64,000 nucleotides of DNA from Phlebotomus papatasi (lineage: Eukaryota > Arthropoda > Insecta > Diptera > Psychodidae). Position 1 is the stretch's first letter. The number at the start of each line of letters is the position of its first letter. Made by a program: the position numbers and the translations under genes. The notes beneath the pieces were generated by a model. That model was not told the origin of the DNA and did not search any database. It saw only the letters and a list, made by a program, of their open reading frames with translations. The stretch covers positions 1,364,001 through 1,428,000 of the forward strand of contig NC_077225.1 in assembly GCF_024763615.1 (NCBI RefSeq). The letters are read 5' to 3'. Of the stretch, positions 30,619-42,800 are shown in pieces.

Positions 30619-33600
30619 ATGCGGATAGTGGATCTTAAAACTAAAGAAAAATCTTTCAATTACAAGGTGTATGAATCTGAAATCGGACCTCTTGAGGTGA
30701 ATGCTGCTGAAAAGGATACTGAAGTCAATAGGAAGAAAACTGAATCTCCAGAATCGTTTGAGAAAGATTTTGTGAAATTTCTTCACAAAAACAAGACTTT
30801 CAACAAACGCTTTAACATCGTCCAAGTTGAGCTCAGTTTCCAACTAAGATGTCCTACTACGAACACCTGTACGGATTGGCTGAACAAGGCTTTCAACGGA
30901 GTTATTGAAACTATTCAAAAGGAAGGCGATCAGGGAGACAAAGTAATCCTTGAGATATTTCTTGAGGAGAACTCTCTAAATAAACCCATATTTTTGGGTC
31001 TTCGCCCCCTGGCCTCTTTATCAGCAGACGCTGTGTTTTCAGCTCTAGAGAGAGTGTATCAAAGCACAATAGTATTCAATATAGCAGATGTTCTAGGTGT
31101 TAAAGCTTATCTGCTACCTCAAATGGAAGGTAATCATCCACTTGATTATTAATGAATTATATTGTTTATTTTCTTGGCCTATTTGTGATTAACACAATAC
31201 AGTAATATGCGAGAGAAAATAACTTAGTTTTAAATAAAATTATTTCACAGGAAAAGGAAGACACCATAACCCAACCAGAATGAATCTGTCGGAGATGAGG
31301 AAGTATAAACAGAAGAGTATTGTAGACATCTCAGGACCATCTAATTGTTTACCAACCTCAATTGTTGTTGGTAAGTGCCTTTTAATAAATAATAATGAAG
31401 AACGAAAAAAACAATTAGATCGTCTTAAACGATATCCTACAGTTCTAAAAAAAGAAGTTCTTCAATTAATTAAAAATGTAGGCGGGCCTGTTAGTGAAGA
31501 GGGTTCATACGGGCTTGATTTTGTCAATAGATTTGACAAAAAATTTGGCAATCAGTTTAGAATAAATATTTATGATGACGCGGGAAATTTTGAAAGCAGA
31601 GCATATAAATCGCGGAGGACCCAGGAAAATCATAAAAAAGTTATTAATTTATTTTATAATAAAGCAGAACGACATTATTTTTGTATTAAATCAGTTAAGG
31701 GATTTTTTGGCTTTAACTATCAATGTTATATTTGAGACAGTTTATACAATAGGAGCCATATCTGTCCCGAAAGTGCAAATACTGCACAAGTACTCCTTCA
31801 TGTCCTTCTTTCAGGGTTATGATACCATGTGCTTCATGTAATAGGTCATTCAAAGGCCTCAATTGTCTTCAACAACATATTGATAAGGGGGTATGCAACA
31901 CTAGAAAATTGTGCGATCAATGTTTTACCATGTTTGATCCCAAGACTCCACATGATTGTAATTCACGAACTTGTGATATTTGCTTCAAAGTTTGCCCACT
32001 TCCACATTTTTGCTATATGCAAGAATTTAAGAAAAAACCTTCAACGGAATATACGCTAATTTTCTATGATTTTGAGTCAGAGTTTGTAGATATTGGGAAT
32101 GGATTTTCAAAACATGTTCCAAATCTCTGTACATCATACACAGTATGTCACATGTGTGGTCATTCTTTAGATTCTAATTGCCCTAATTGTGCCCCCGTGG
32201 AACATGTTTTTGAGAGCGATAGCAACAGGTCAGCGGTGGAAAAATTTGTAGACTATGTACTTACCTTTAGGCCTATGCCCACTGTTGCTATCGCTCACAA
32301 TGCCAAAGGCTATGATGCGCAGTTCATACTCGAAGAACTGTGTCAGAGGGAAGAGAAGATCGAACCTATTCTACAAGGTTGCAAAATACTGTTTGCAAAA
32401 GTTAAAGGAGTTACATTTCTCGATTCACTTTCTTTTATCCCCTTCCCTCTATCACAAATCTCAAAAAGTTTTGGACTGCCCGAATGCGATAAGGGATATT
32501 ATCCCTATAAATTCAACACCACGGAAAATCGCTCTTATATTGGATCTTATCCTCCAATTGAAATGTATCCAATTGATTCCATGACCTCTCAGCAATATGT
32601 CGAGTTCCTAGAATGGTATGAGCAAGTCAAAGAACTCCCCTTTGACAATCGTAAAGAGCTCATTCATTATTGCCGCCAGGATGTTAAAATCCTGACAATG
32701 GGATGCCTCAACTTTATGCATTCCTTCATAGAAACTACATCCTTAAATCCCTTCTTGCAGGCTATCATCATAGCTGACGCTGTGATGAAAGCCTACAGGA
32801 AAAAATACCTTACCCCCAATACCCTTGCTATTACTCCCAAAAACAATTATAATTCCAATTTCCTTCAAATGCAGAGTAAAATTTTTTGAAATGGCTCGTG
32901 TATATGAAGGAAATTTCCAATCCTAACATAAAGTATGAGGTCAAACTGCGCGGCTCTCGATATGTTGATGATGGTTATGATGAGACCTCCAACACTGTGT
33001 ATAGTTTTGAGGGGTGTTTCTTGCATGGACATACATGCTTTTTAAATAGAGGGCATGCATTCTCAAAGAAGCCCAATGATAACATGCAGAGTCGTTATGA
33101 GAGCACTCTAAAACGGTTGGATCACATTCGTCAATTGGGGTATAATCTTGTTTCAATATGGGAGTGTGAATTCCGTCGGCTGTTGGATGCTGACCCTGTG
33201 CTTGCGGAGAGATTGAACAATCACCCTGAAGTCGTAGACTCAGGGTTTGATTTGCGATCAGCGGTTTACGGGGGCCGCACTGAAGTTTTCCGCACATATT
33301 ACAAATGTCGCCCTGGGGATAAAATTTATTACTATGACTTCACGTCACTCTACCCGTGGGCGAACAAATATTCGAAGTATTTCGTCGGGCACCCCCAAAT
33401 TCTCAAAGATATCCCAAGTCAGGAGGATGTATTGAAGCATGACATTGTGGTGAAATGTACTATTCTCCCACCAAAAGGTCATTACATCCCCTGTCTTCCC
33501 TTTAGGTGCAATAACCGACTCTTCTTTCCTCTTTGTCGAAAGTGTGCGGAAGATCTCAATACTGATCGATGTCTACATTCAGATGATGACAGATCCCTCA

Positions 33601-34622
33601 CAGGAATATGGTCCATTGATGAAGTCCGTCTCGCTGTTGATCATGGCTACGTGATCACGAAATGCTTTGAAGTCTGGTCATACAGAACTTTACAATACAA
33701 ACGCGAGACAAGCGAACGTGGACTTTTTGCTGATTACGTCGATAATTTTCTCAAAATTAAGCAGGAGGCTAATGGATGGCCCTCGGGAGTTGAGTCCGAT
33801 TCCGATAAAGATAATTATATCCGAGAATTCTTTGAAAATGAGGGAATACAACTTGATAAAGAAAACATACGAGTTAACAAAGGTATGCGTTGACTTGCGA
33901 AAATTATGTTGAACAGTTTGTGGGGCAGATTCATAATGCGAGAAAATTTTACGAAAACTACAATCTGCAATTCTTCTGAGGAGTTGAATGATCTTCTCTC
34001 ATCAGAAGCTATTGAAGTTGTACATTTTTATCCCGTAAGTGATAGCCAAATTTTTGTTTCATGGATACACATTCATGATTCTGAGCAACCATCGAAATAT
34101 ATAAATATAGGTGTCGGAAACTGCACCACAACCAATGCAAGGATCAAGTTGTATTCTATCTTATCAAAGATAGGGCAAAATATCTTTTATTGTGATACGG
34201 ATTCAGTCATTTACGTAGTCCCTGCAGGGGAAGAGAATCCTCTTTCCACTGGTAAATTTTTGGGAGAGTTAACTGATGAATTGGCTGATTTCGGTGAGGG
34301 AGCCTTCATCGAAGAATTTGTAAGCACAGGGCCAAAAGCTTACGGCTTGAAAATCTACTCCCCTTCTACAAACTCTTACAAATACAAAGTTGCGTGCAAG
34401 GGGATAACACTAAACAAAACTGTCGATAGAGATATAAATTTTGAATCTTTAAAATCCATGGTCCTCTGCGACGATAGAGAAATTAAAGTCACTTACCCTA
34501 ACAAAATTCAACGACAGAAACATTTTAAAATTATATCTGGACCCTCTTCAAAAACAGCCCGATTTACATTAATTAAAAGACGTTGTGTTGACAATAATGA
34601 CACTTTACCATTTGGATTTTAG
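30619..34622 (+). pseudogene. Polinton protein-primed DNA polymerase B, spliced, several breaks
   Basis: Exon 1 is 30619-31129 and exon 2 starts at 31251 after a 121-base intron. Exon 1 holds the conserved N-terminal region (VQVELSFQLRCP, GDKVILEIFLEEN, LRPLASLSADAVFSALERV); exon 2 continues with a papain-like/primer-region segment (SGPSNCLPTSIVVGKCL) and zinc-finger zone (CASCNRSFKGLNCLQQH). Exonuclease motifs: FYDFESE (32066), HNAKGYDAQF (32300), YCRQDVKIL (32668). Polymerase motifs: A YDFTSLYP (33335), B LNSLWGRF (33909), C FYCDTDSVIY (34187). Breaks: TGA at 31733-31735, a frame shift near 31764, one near 32885 in a T run, and TGA at 33891-33893. Family enzymes replicate linear DNA from a protein primer. 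Confidence 0.88.
31130..31250 (+). other. 121-base intron in polymerase B
   Basis: GGAAG|GTAATC donor and TATTTCACAG|GAAAAGG acceptor; phase 1 at both ends, joining two regions that are contiguous in other Polinton polymerases. Confidence 0.75.
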
Positions 34623-34897
34623 GTTTAGATTTAGAACCAGTCTTAGTTTTATTATTTTGTAAATAGATTAAATCGATTATGTTATATTTTTCTCTATGGT
34701 TATGTAGAATAAGTCATAGTCTTTTAAATCTTGATTAATAAATAATTTTATATGGAACTAAATATTTTTCAATTTCCACTGTATTGCAATGTTGATTTTT
34801 CTACTTTGAGAAGTTGAAGAAGTGAAGAAAAGACAGTAAGTATTTGAAAATATTTTTCTTTATTTATGAAATCATAAAATTACATTTCTTCCTTATT
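34623..34897. other. convergent intergenic region
   Basis: AT-rich, between converging polymerase and unknown gene; contains AATAAATAATTTT-type polyadenylation-like signals (AATAAA near 34738). No gene. Confidence 0.5.
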
Positions 34898-35727
34898 TTA
34901 TTTCGTAGATGTATTTATTTTATCAATATAAAAACTTATTTCGGTAAATAATCTGAAATAGTTTATCGGTGAGCGACCTTCTACAGGAGGTGTAAATGAA
35001 GTAGCTTCAAGGTTATTTACTCCTGCTATTTTACATGTTTGAATATAATTCTCAAAATACTGTTGAATATAATTTTGAATGGAATGATTATAAATCAAAG
35101 TAACATTTATGAAATACTTTAAATTCATGAGACAATCAAATTCCTTTTCGTTTAAGAGAATCGTATTTCCGTTTTTAGACAGCATTATTGGCTTCATTTT
35201 TTCAACTTGAATAAAATTAATTTCCAAATTTTCAAATCTTGAATTAATATATCCAGCATGCATGAAGTCTGTTTCTCCATTCTTCAGAACATCTTTGATA
35301 TTTGCCTCGCTGGAACACAGCATATTCCATGACTTTTGGGTAAAGTAAACAATGTCAGATCCAAGCCAATAGTTTGTTGCAGAAATTTTCACGATCGGTG
35401 TAAATTCATGTATCCAGAATCCAACAGTGACAAAAGTAGTATTCAGTTCATTTAGAAAGTATGTGTATCCATTTAGAACAGTCATTTCAGTTAGTAGTTT
35501 AGGTTCCTTTTCCATAAATGGTCGTATGTCCATGGAAGCGGGCTCTGTATCCAAATTCTGCTTCAAAGATCCTTCTTCTACATATCCATCAGATTTTTTA
35601 TGTGAAGATAGTTGTTTTGGTGGGATCTTTTTCTCACTTTGCTTTTTAGTAGCTCTTTTATTTTTTTTTTTGAACAATTTTTCCCATCTTGGATTGTGTA
35701 TTACTCATTACTTCACTCTTTGAATTA
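34898..35727 (-). pseudogene. Polinton protein of unknown function next to the protease
   Basis: The main frame (35677-34898, 259 residues) has a basic start (KKKNKRATKKQSEKK), then PFMEKEPKLLTEMTVLNGYTYFLN, FWIHEFTPIVKISATNYW, and a C-terminal half rich in N, Y and I. An upstream stretch with an ATG (SNTQSKMGKIVQKKK) near 35700 runs into it through a run of ten A where the frame changes, so the true N-terminus is probably broken. Similar proteins neighbour the protease in other insect Polintons; I do not recognise a domain. Confidence 0.5.
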
Positions 35728-36168
35728 TCATTGCTTCTGTATTTTCCGATCATTTGCATATGTATTTGTACCAAACATTCGAAGAAATTCGGACATAGAT
35801 TTTCCTTTTGATCGAAAATATGCATACATACAACAATATTGTCCACACACTGATGAAAACGCAGCCTGAAGTGGTTTCTTATTGTAAATAATTAGTCTAT
35901 GCCGAACATGCTGTTTAATAAATCTTGCTAAATATTTATTTCTCAAAAAACGTCCATATGAATCAAAAATTTCAATTGGATTATCATTTACAGGTAGATA
36001 AATTGCAATCCAATGTTTACCAGGATGATGCGAAGGGGCTGTGTTGACGATTATTATTGAAGGAAATTTCACATGTTTGGGAAGTCTGTCTATAGGATAA
36101 ACTCCACCAAAAATATTTCTAGTATGGTTGTTTCCAAGCAGTTTGGCCCTAATTTGAAGGGTATTCAT
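35728..36168 (-). CDS. Polinton adenovirus-type cysteine protease
   Basis: 146 residues from ATG at 36166-36168, intact. It shows the Ulp1/adenain order: HW in GKHWIAIYL (His, residue about 50), D in IEIFDSYG, Q in KKPLQ, and C in CGQYCCMYAYF (residue about 110). In adenoviruses and virophages this enzyme matures capsid proteins, and Polintons are thought to use it the same way. A TATAAATA box lies 34 bases upstream. It is the outermost gene before the right TIR. Confidence 0.87.
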   Translation of the reverse strand: MNTLQIRAKLLGNNHTRNIFGGVYPIDRLPKHVKFPSIIIVNTAPSHHPGKHWIAIYLPVNDNPIEIFDSYGRFLRNKYLARFIKQHVRHRLIIYNKKPLQAAFSSVCGQYCCMYAYFRSKGKSMSEFLRMFGTNTYANDRKIQKQ

Positions 36169-36201
36169 AATTAAATAATTTATTTCGCTAACAGTAACAC
36201 C

Positions 36202-36209
36202 TATTTATA
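36202..36209 (-). promoter_or_regulatory. TATA box of the protease gene
   Basis: Minus-strand TATAAATA in GAGTATAAATAGGTG, 34 bases upstream of the ATG. Confidence 0.6.
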
Positions 36210-36279
36210 CTCATTGTGAAGTTCTCGAAATAATATTTTCATAATATTGTGAAATTGCACTGATCAATTAAATTGCATC

Positions 36280-37244
36280 GCACACACAAGACATTTTTCC
36301 CGTGTTGCTTCCTCCGTCTGAAGGAATCAAATTCTCGCGCTCAGCAATTTCTTTCCCATATGATAGCGAGCGCGCGAAAAGGTCTCATATTGCATTTGCA
36401 TTTTTCCACACTTGGACACTGCAGAGGAAAAATTATTATGAAGAATCTCACCTAAAATTTCATTCACTAACTGCTTAGGAAAGACCTCTGACAAATCTTC
36501 TATCATGCCACGAGTGGTATAATGGATAAGGTATTGGACTCGCAACCGAGAGGCCCCGTGATCAATTCCCATGGATGGCAGATCTTTTCTCATATAAATT
36601 ATATAAGCAGAAAAAATTACATGAGAAAGAGTCCACCAAAGTAATTTCCGTTAATTTAAAATATTCAAAATGTCCATCAAAAAGCGCAATATCAAAAAGT
36701 TTTAAAGTTCTAAAAAGTTCAAGATGGCCGTCTAAAGCTTACAGTTTAAAAGTCCAATATGGCGACTGAAACGATTCACATTCAAACAACAGTATCGTAT
36801 TCTATAGCCAATGAGAATGTTCTCCGCAATAGGACCGTGCTTCATTACCAATCAAAACGCTTGCCCCCCTCAACAGTATCATGCTACATAAGCAAGCCTC
36901 GCCCACAAAACAGGATCGTGCTTCATATTCAGTTAAAATAATTAACCAAATCTCTGCCCACAAAACAGTATCGTGCTTCATAACCAATCAAAATGCTTCC
37001 CGCAACAGTATTGTGCTCCATATCCACAAACAAGCCACGCCCACAAAACAGGATCGTGCTTCATATTCAGTTAAAATAATTAACCAAAATGCTGAAGAGG
37101 AGGAGGAGGGGAAGAGCGCGGAGCGGGGAAACTGACCTACACGTAGACCACCCACCAGAGCTATCGATGTGGCGTCACAAAACAGTCTCGTGCTCCATGG
37201 AAAGCCACGCCTACAAAACAGGACTGTGCTTCATTATTACTACT
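36280..37244 (-). repeat. Polinton right terminal inverted repeat
   Basis: The reverse complement matches the left TIR closely over 36280-36735 and loosely beyond. The outer part (36790-37240) is a diverged minisatellite of CACAAAACAGKATCGTGCTTCAT units about 60-90 bp apart, and ends with CATTATTACTACT. Confidence 0.8.
36509..36577 (+). tRNA. tRNA-like sequence in the right TIR
   Basis: Plus-strand copy of the left-TIR sequence: GTGGTATAATGGATAAGG (A-box-like) and GTGATCAATTCCC (B-box-like) spaced about 40 bases. Stems are imperfect; a functional tRNA is unlikely. Confidence 0.4.
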
Positions 37245-37536
37245 TATATATATCAAATGCTGTGAGCAATAAAGCCTAGTTGAGTATTCCCCAAACCCTC
37301 GTCTATATATGTCAGGAATCAGCCGGGATACTTTTGACGACGTCACACGGTCGAGTTATGCGGGTATTATCCTGACTACATTGAAAAATGAGTGTGATTT
37401 TGCTTTTTTAGAAAAAGCGTTATAACTTTGGGAATAATTTATTTTCAGGTATAATATTCACAGGGAAAGTAGAGGGTGTCAAGGAGTACCCGAAAAGCGA
37501 AAGAAACGAATTTCGCAAAAAATCGAGTTGTTCGGA
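37245..37536. other. flank right of the Polinton
   Basis: No gene. Starts with a (TA)n stretch, contains TGACGACGTCACAC, a palindromic CRE-like motif. Confidence 0.4.
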
Positions 37537-37944
37537 TTATATTCTGAGGGATCGATATGTTTTTAATTTCTTAATATGAGAAGCTTTTTTGTGTTTGTTT
37601 GTTTTTGGGCTCGGACGTCTATTCCAAACACTCGAAGGATCTACCTCATCCAAGGTTGGAATGGGAGATCTTCGGGATTTCTTTCTTTTGGAAGTATATG
37701 AATTGATATTCAAATTGATTTTTGCGATATCGCCCTTTAATTGTTCGTATCGCTTTGTGGCAAATCGTCCGGCTTCCATATGGGACTCACCTTCAAAATA
37801 GTTATTTTTAATAACATTAAAATAACTTTCCACTACCCCATTTGTCAATGATTCATCATTTGCGTCTTCATATGTACATGTAAGGGTGCTCCACAAATTT
37901 ACATATGACATATATTGAGAAGTAGCACTTCTCATAAATGACAA
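37537..37944 (-). pseudogene. C-terminal fragment of a DNA-transposase-like protein (NOF/MULE-like?)
   Basis: 135 residues, with DESLTNGVVESYFNVIKNNYFEG followed by a MEAGRFATKRYEQLKG segment and a basic tail (SKRKKSRRSP). The TNxxVExxFxxxK pattern followed by a short basic C-terminus resembles the end of Mutator-like/NOF-type transposase proteins of insects. The catalytic part is not present. Its nearness to the foldback structure is suggestive because Drosophila foldback elements associate with NOF. Family assignment is weak. Confidence 0.35.
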
Positions 37945-38283
37945 ACATTAGAATTCATTTTCCTGCCCATTATTTACTTCTTTGAATTCTGTTACAATAT
38001 TTGACAATATTGTATTAAACTTTTGGTAATACTTGCTTTTTAGATGCGCAGATGACGTGTCATCTTTTTCATCATTGTCATTTTTATCGTCACTGGTATC
38101 TCTTGGTGTATAATTATTTTTTTCTCAGTGCAAGTGAATGTAATTTGCGAATATTATTAGAAATTTCTTCATTCGTATATTTACTGCATGTTTTTTTTTA
38201 ACTCCCATCCCTATTCCCTAGGTAGTTGGCAAAATTTTGCCATGTATGACCGCCAATTAACTTGAAAACATGCATCTATCTTT
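37945..38283. other. non-coding, LINE 3' UTR remnant
   Basis: AT-rich, with an A/T-run at 38190-38200. It probably includes the 3' UTR of the adjacent minus-strand LINE fragment; no gene. Confidence 0.4.
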
Positions 38284-38943
38284 TTAAATTGAAACGCTAT
38301 GTGATTTCAAAAATGTCACGATTTTTTTAAGAGGTACAATATTTTTGGACGACATCACTGAGGAAATAATATCTCTCACACATAAACTAGAACACACAGT
38401 ACGACAACTATTCAACAGATCAGCCCTTCCATGCACAAATCTCGGACAAATAAATAAAACATGATCAATATCTTCATACAAACCACAAGCTTCGCATAGT
38501 GCGTTGTCAACTATATTAAATCTAGCTATGTGAGCTTTCAGTCTATAGTGATTGCTTATTATCCTACTAATATCACAGATAGTTTCTCTTTCCATCTTTG
38601 GTAAATCTTCAAACCACATCTTATTACTAATTTTTGGGAGGATGGAGAACGTCAAGCGTCCTCTCTCTTCTTGTTCCCATGCCACTTGCCATTGAATATT
38701 GCACTCCTCACGAATAGATGCAAACCAATCTTCCCTTCTATAACATTCTTCGTTGACGATTTCAGCACGTGCTCCACTTTTAGCTAAGGCATCCACCCGC
38801 TCATTACCTTCTACACCACCGTGTGCAGGCACCCACATCAATAATACATCAACCCCATTCTCCGACAATTCTTTTGTTAAACCGTTAATTTCACTAACAA
38901 GGGAAGGTCTCGAACCGTGCGGAAGCCGGCCCTTATAAGACAT
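38284..38943 (-). pseudogene. LINE 3' fragment: RNase H end and zinc knuckle
   Basis: 219 residues. MWVPAHGGVEGNERVDALAK is the C-terminal signature of a LINE RNase H domain (catalytic His and Asp present). It is followed by the post-RNase H zone with HYRLKAHIARF and a CCHC knuckle (CEACGLYEDIDHVLFIC). This combination is typical of I-type non-LTR elements and unlike the CR1-like LINE at 2345-6690, which lacks RNase H. The RT and upstream parts are gone, as in usual 5' truncation. Confidence 0.8.
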
Positions 38944-39501
38944 TGCATTTTAAGCTAATTGGGGCACGACAAATTCAATGGTGATAGTCACTAATTTCGG
39001 AATTCATGGGGTCACCCGTTACAGGGGGGTATTGCGGGGGTGGTAAATCTTTATTTTGACTCTAGAAGCCAGATGGTTGGAGATATCGACTTGGGGTCTT
39101 CGGGTGACCCCCCTATAAGTTGACCTTAGGAATCTAAATATGACCTTCATTTTCCCCCCCCACCCCTCCCCTTCTCTTAAAAAACATGTTTTTTTTTGGA
39201 TATCTGGAAAACTACTCGTCCGATAGTTTTCATTGTTAAATATGTTGTAGATGCTATCCAGACGGATATTTCGCCCATACATACCAATGACCTTGAAACA
39301 TTCCTTCATGACATTTTTCAAGGTCAAATGTATTTAAAGCTTAAAAAATTACTTTTTTCGACAAATTTTATCAAAGTATTATTTTTCAATGACACCAATC
39401 GTTTATTTAATAATTATAAACCAATGTAAGCCACTTTAATGTCATTGACACGTTTTTGACATTTATATATACTACAAAACCATATGTGATTTTAAAAACA
39501 C
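38944..39501. other. non-coding stretch before the foldback arm
   Basis: Contains a symmetric-looking GGGTCACCCG/GGGTGACCCC pair at 39010-39110 and a C8 run near 39160. No gene supported. Confidence 0.45.
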
Positions 39502-39886
39502 GTTGTGTTTACCAACTTCTAATATTGGGTGTTGACTGATTTCCTAAAGTAAGACATTATGGCAATGAAATTTTCAAGAAATTTATGAAATTTTATGAAA
39601 TTTCATGAAATTTATGAGAATTTACTGGATAATATTTTACCGAGTACTGATTAATAATTTTAAATTTATAACAAGGATTATCGTTTGTAAATAAAATGAA
39701 ATGGGACATATTAGGAGAAAACCAACTTCCATTACGACAATAATATATTGAGTTTCAAGTATATAAAGATCTATATGCAACCATGAACAAAAAATGCTAC
39801 TTTCTGGAAGACTTAATTTGAAAAATTATATATTTTAAAGTCATACTAGATATCTTTAGAACAAATATACAAATATACTTAACATC
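39502..39886 (+). repeat. outer unique segment of the left arm
   Basis: AT-rich, with a short ATGAAATTT-type repeat at about 39575-39625. Near-identical inverted copy at 63620-64000. No ORF. Confidence 0.85.
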
Positions 39887-42800
39887 ACGATCAGATCAAT
39901 CATAAAATGGTTAATGTGCCTAAAATCACGCACCGATCAATCATAAAACGGTGTAAGCGCTCAAAATCACGCACAGATCAATCATAAAACGATGTAAACG
40001 CTCAAGATCACGCACAGATGAATCATAAAACGGTGAAAGCGCTCAAAATCACGCACAACTCAATCATAAAACGATGAAAGAGCTTAAAATCACTCACAGA
40101 TCAATCGTAAAACGGTTAATGCGCTCAAAATCACGCACAACTCAATCATAAAACGGTGGATGCGCTTAAAATCACGCACAACTCAATCATAAAACGATGA
40201 AAGAGCTTAAAATCACGCACAGATCAATCGTAAAACGATTAAAGCGCTCAAAATCACGCACAGCTCGATCATAAAACGGTGAAAGCGCTTAAGATCACGC
40301 ACAGCTCAATCACAAAACTGTGGATGCGCTTAAAATCACGCACAGTTCAATCGTAAAACGGTTAATGCGCTCAAAATCACGCACAGCTCAATCATAAAAC
40401 GGTGAAAGCGCTTAAGATCACGCACAGCCAAATCACAAAACGGTGGATGCGCTTAAAATCACGCACAGATCAATCGTAAAACGATTAATGCGCTCAAAAT
40501 CACGCACAGCTCAATCATAAAACGGTGAAAGCGCTTAAAATCACGCACAACTTAATCATAAAACGATGAAATAGCTTAAAATCACGCACAGAGCAATCGT
40601 AAAACGGTTAATGCGCTCAAAATCACGCACAACTCAATCGTAAAAAGGTTAATGCGCTCAAAATCACACACAACTCAATCATAACACGATGAAAGAGCTT
40701 AAAATCACGCACAGATCAATCGTAAAACGGTTAATGCGCTTAAAATCACGCACAGCTCAATCGTAAAACGGTGGATGCGCTTAAAATCACGCACAACTCA
40801 ATCAACAACGATGAAAGAGCTTAAAATCACGCACAACTCAATCGTAAAACGGTGAAATTGCTCAAAATCACGCACAGCTCAATCACAAAACGGTGGATGC
40901 GCTTAAAATCACACACAGCTCAATCACAAAACGGTGGATGCGCTTGAAATCACGCACAACTCAATCATAAAACGATGAAAGAGCTTAAAATCACTCACAG
41001 ATCAATCGTAAAACAGTTAATGCGCCCAAAATCACGCACAACTCAATTATAAAACGGTGGATGCGCTTAAGATCACGAACCGAGCAATCATAAAACGATG
41101 AAAGAGCTTAAAATCACGCACAGATCAATCGCAAAACGGTTAATGCGCTCAAAATCACGCACAGCTCAATCATAAGACGGTAAATGCGCTTAAAATCACG
41201 CACAACTCAATTATAAAACGGTGGATGCGCTTAAGATCACGAACCGCGCAATCATAAAACGATGAAAGAGCTTAAAATCACGCACAGATCAATCGCAAAA
41301 CGGTTAATGCGCTCAAAATCACGCACAACTCAATCATAAAACGGTGGATGCGCTTAAAATCACGCACAACTCAATCATAAAACCATGAAAGAGCTTAAAA
41401 TCACGCACAGATCAATCGTAAAACGGTGAAATTGCTCAAAATCACGCACAACTCAATCATAAAACGGTGGATGCGCTTAAAATCACGCACAACTCAATCA
41501 TAAAACGATGAAAGAGCTTAAAATCACGCACAGATCAATCATAAAACGGTTAATGCGCTTAAATCACGCACAGCTCAATCATAAAACGGTGAAAGCGCTT
41601 AAGATCACGCACAGCTCAATCATAAAACTGTGGATGCGCTTAAAATCACGCACAGCTCAATCGTAAAACGGTGGATGCGCTTAAAATCACGCACAACTCA
41701 ATCATAAAACGATGAAAGAGCTTAAAATCACGCACAACTCAATCATAAAACGGTGGATGCGCTTAAAATCACGCACAACTCAATCATAAAACGATGAAAG
41801 AGCTTAAAATCACGCACAGATCAATCGTAAAACGGTGAAATTGCTCAAAATCACGCACAACTCAATCACAAAACGGTGGATGCGCTTAAAATCACACACA
41901 ACTCAATCATAAAACGATTAAAGAGCTTCAAATCACGCACAGATCAATCGTAAAACGGTTAATGCGCTCAAAATCACGCACAGCACAATCATAAGACGGT
42001 GGATGCGCTTAAAATCACGTACAACTCAATCATAAAACGATGAAAGAGCTTAAAATCATGCACAGATCAATCGTAAAACGGTTGATGCGCTCAAAAACAC
42101 GCACAACTCAATCATAAAACGGTGGATGCGCTTAAAATCACGCACAACTCAATCATAAAACGATGAAAGAGCTTAAAATCACGCACAGATCAATCATAAA
42201 ACGGTTAATGCGCTCAAAATCACGCACAACTCAATCATAAAACGATGAAAGAGCTTAAAATCACGCACAGGTCAATCGTAAAACGGTGGATGCGCTTAAA
42301 ATCACGCACAGCTCAATCATAAAACGGTGGATGCGCTTAAAATCACGCACAACTCAATCATAAAACGATGAAAGAGCTTAAAATCACGCACAGATCAATC
42401 GTAAAACGGTTAATGCGCTCAAAATCACGCACAGCTCAATCATAAAACGGTGAAAGCGCTTAAGATCACGCACAGCCCAATCACAAAACGGTGGATGCGC
42501 TTAAAATCACGCACAGATCAATCGTAAAACGGTGGATGCGCTCAAAATCACGCACAGTTCAATCATAAAACGGTGAAAGCGCTTAAAATCACGCACAACT
42601 TAATCATAAAACGATGAAAGAGCTTAAAATCACTCACAGATCAATCGTAAAACGGTTAATGCGCTCAATATTACGCACAACTCAATCATAAAACGGTGGA
42701 TGCGCTCAAAATCACGCACAACTCAATCATAAAACGATGAAAGAGCTTAAAATCACGCACAGATCAATCGTAAAACAGTTAATGCGCTTTAAATCACGCA

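Larger units (their letters stand above)
11599..37244. mobile_element. Polinton/Maverick, about 25.6 kb including two later insertions
   Basis: The termini are AGTAGTAAGG at 11599 and its near-complement ...TTATTACTACT ending at 37244, heading inverted repeats of about 0.95 kb. Removing the BEL element (6.9 kb) and the CACTG element (2.2 kb) leaves about 16.5 kb, a usual Polinton length. Inside are the diagnostic genes: polymerase B, retroviral-type integrase, FtsK-type ATPase, adenovirus-type protease, and major and minor capsid proteins. Coding blocks are minus (22882-29302), plus (30220-34622) and minus (34898-36168). I could not see a clear 6-bp target duplication, so the outer edges are good to some tens of bases only. 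Confidence 0.85.

Noticed and set aside
22882..34622. Reassigned stop codons or programmed readthrough in the Polinton
   Set aside because: TAA and TGA both occur at scattered, non-boundary positions, together with frameshifts in homopolymers. This is the pattern of decay or sequence error, not of recoding.
39019..39327. 102-codon minus-strand frame before the foldback arm
   Set aside because: Low-complexity, biased composition and no motif; not supported as a gene.
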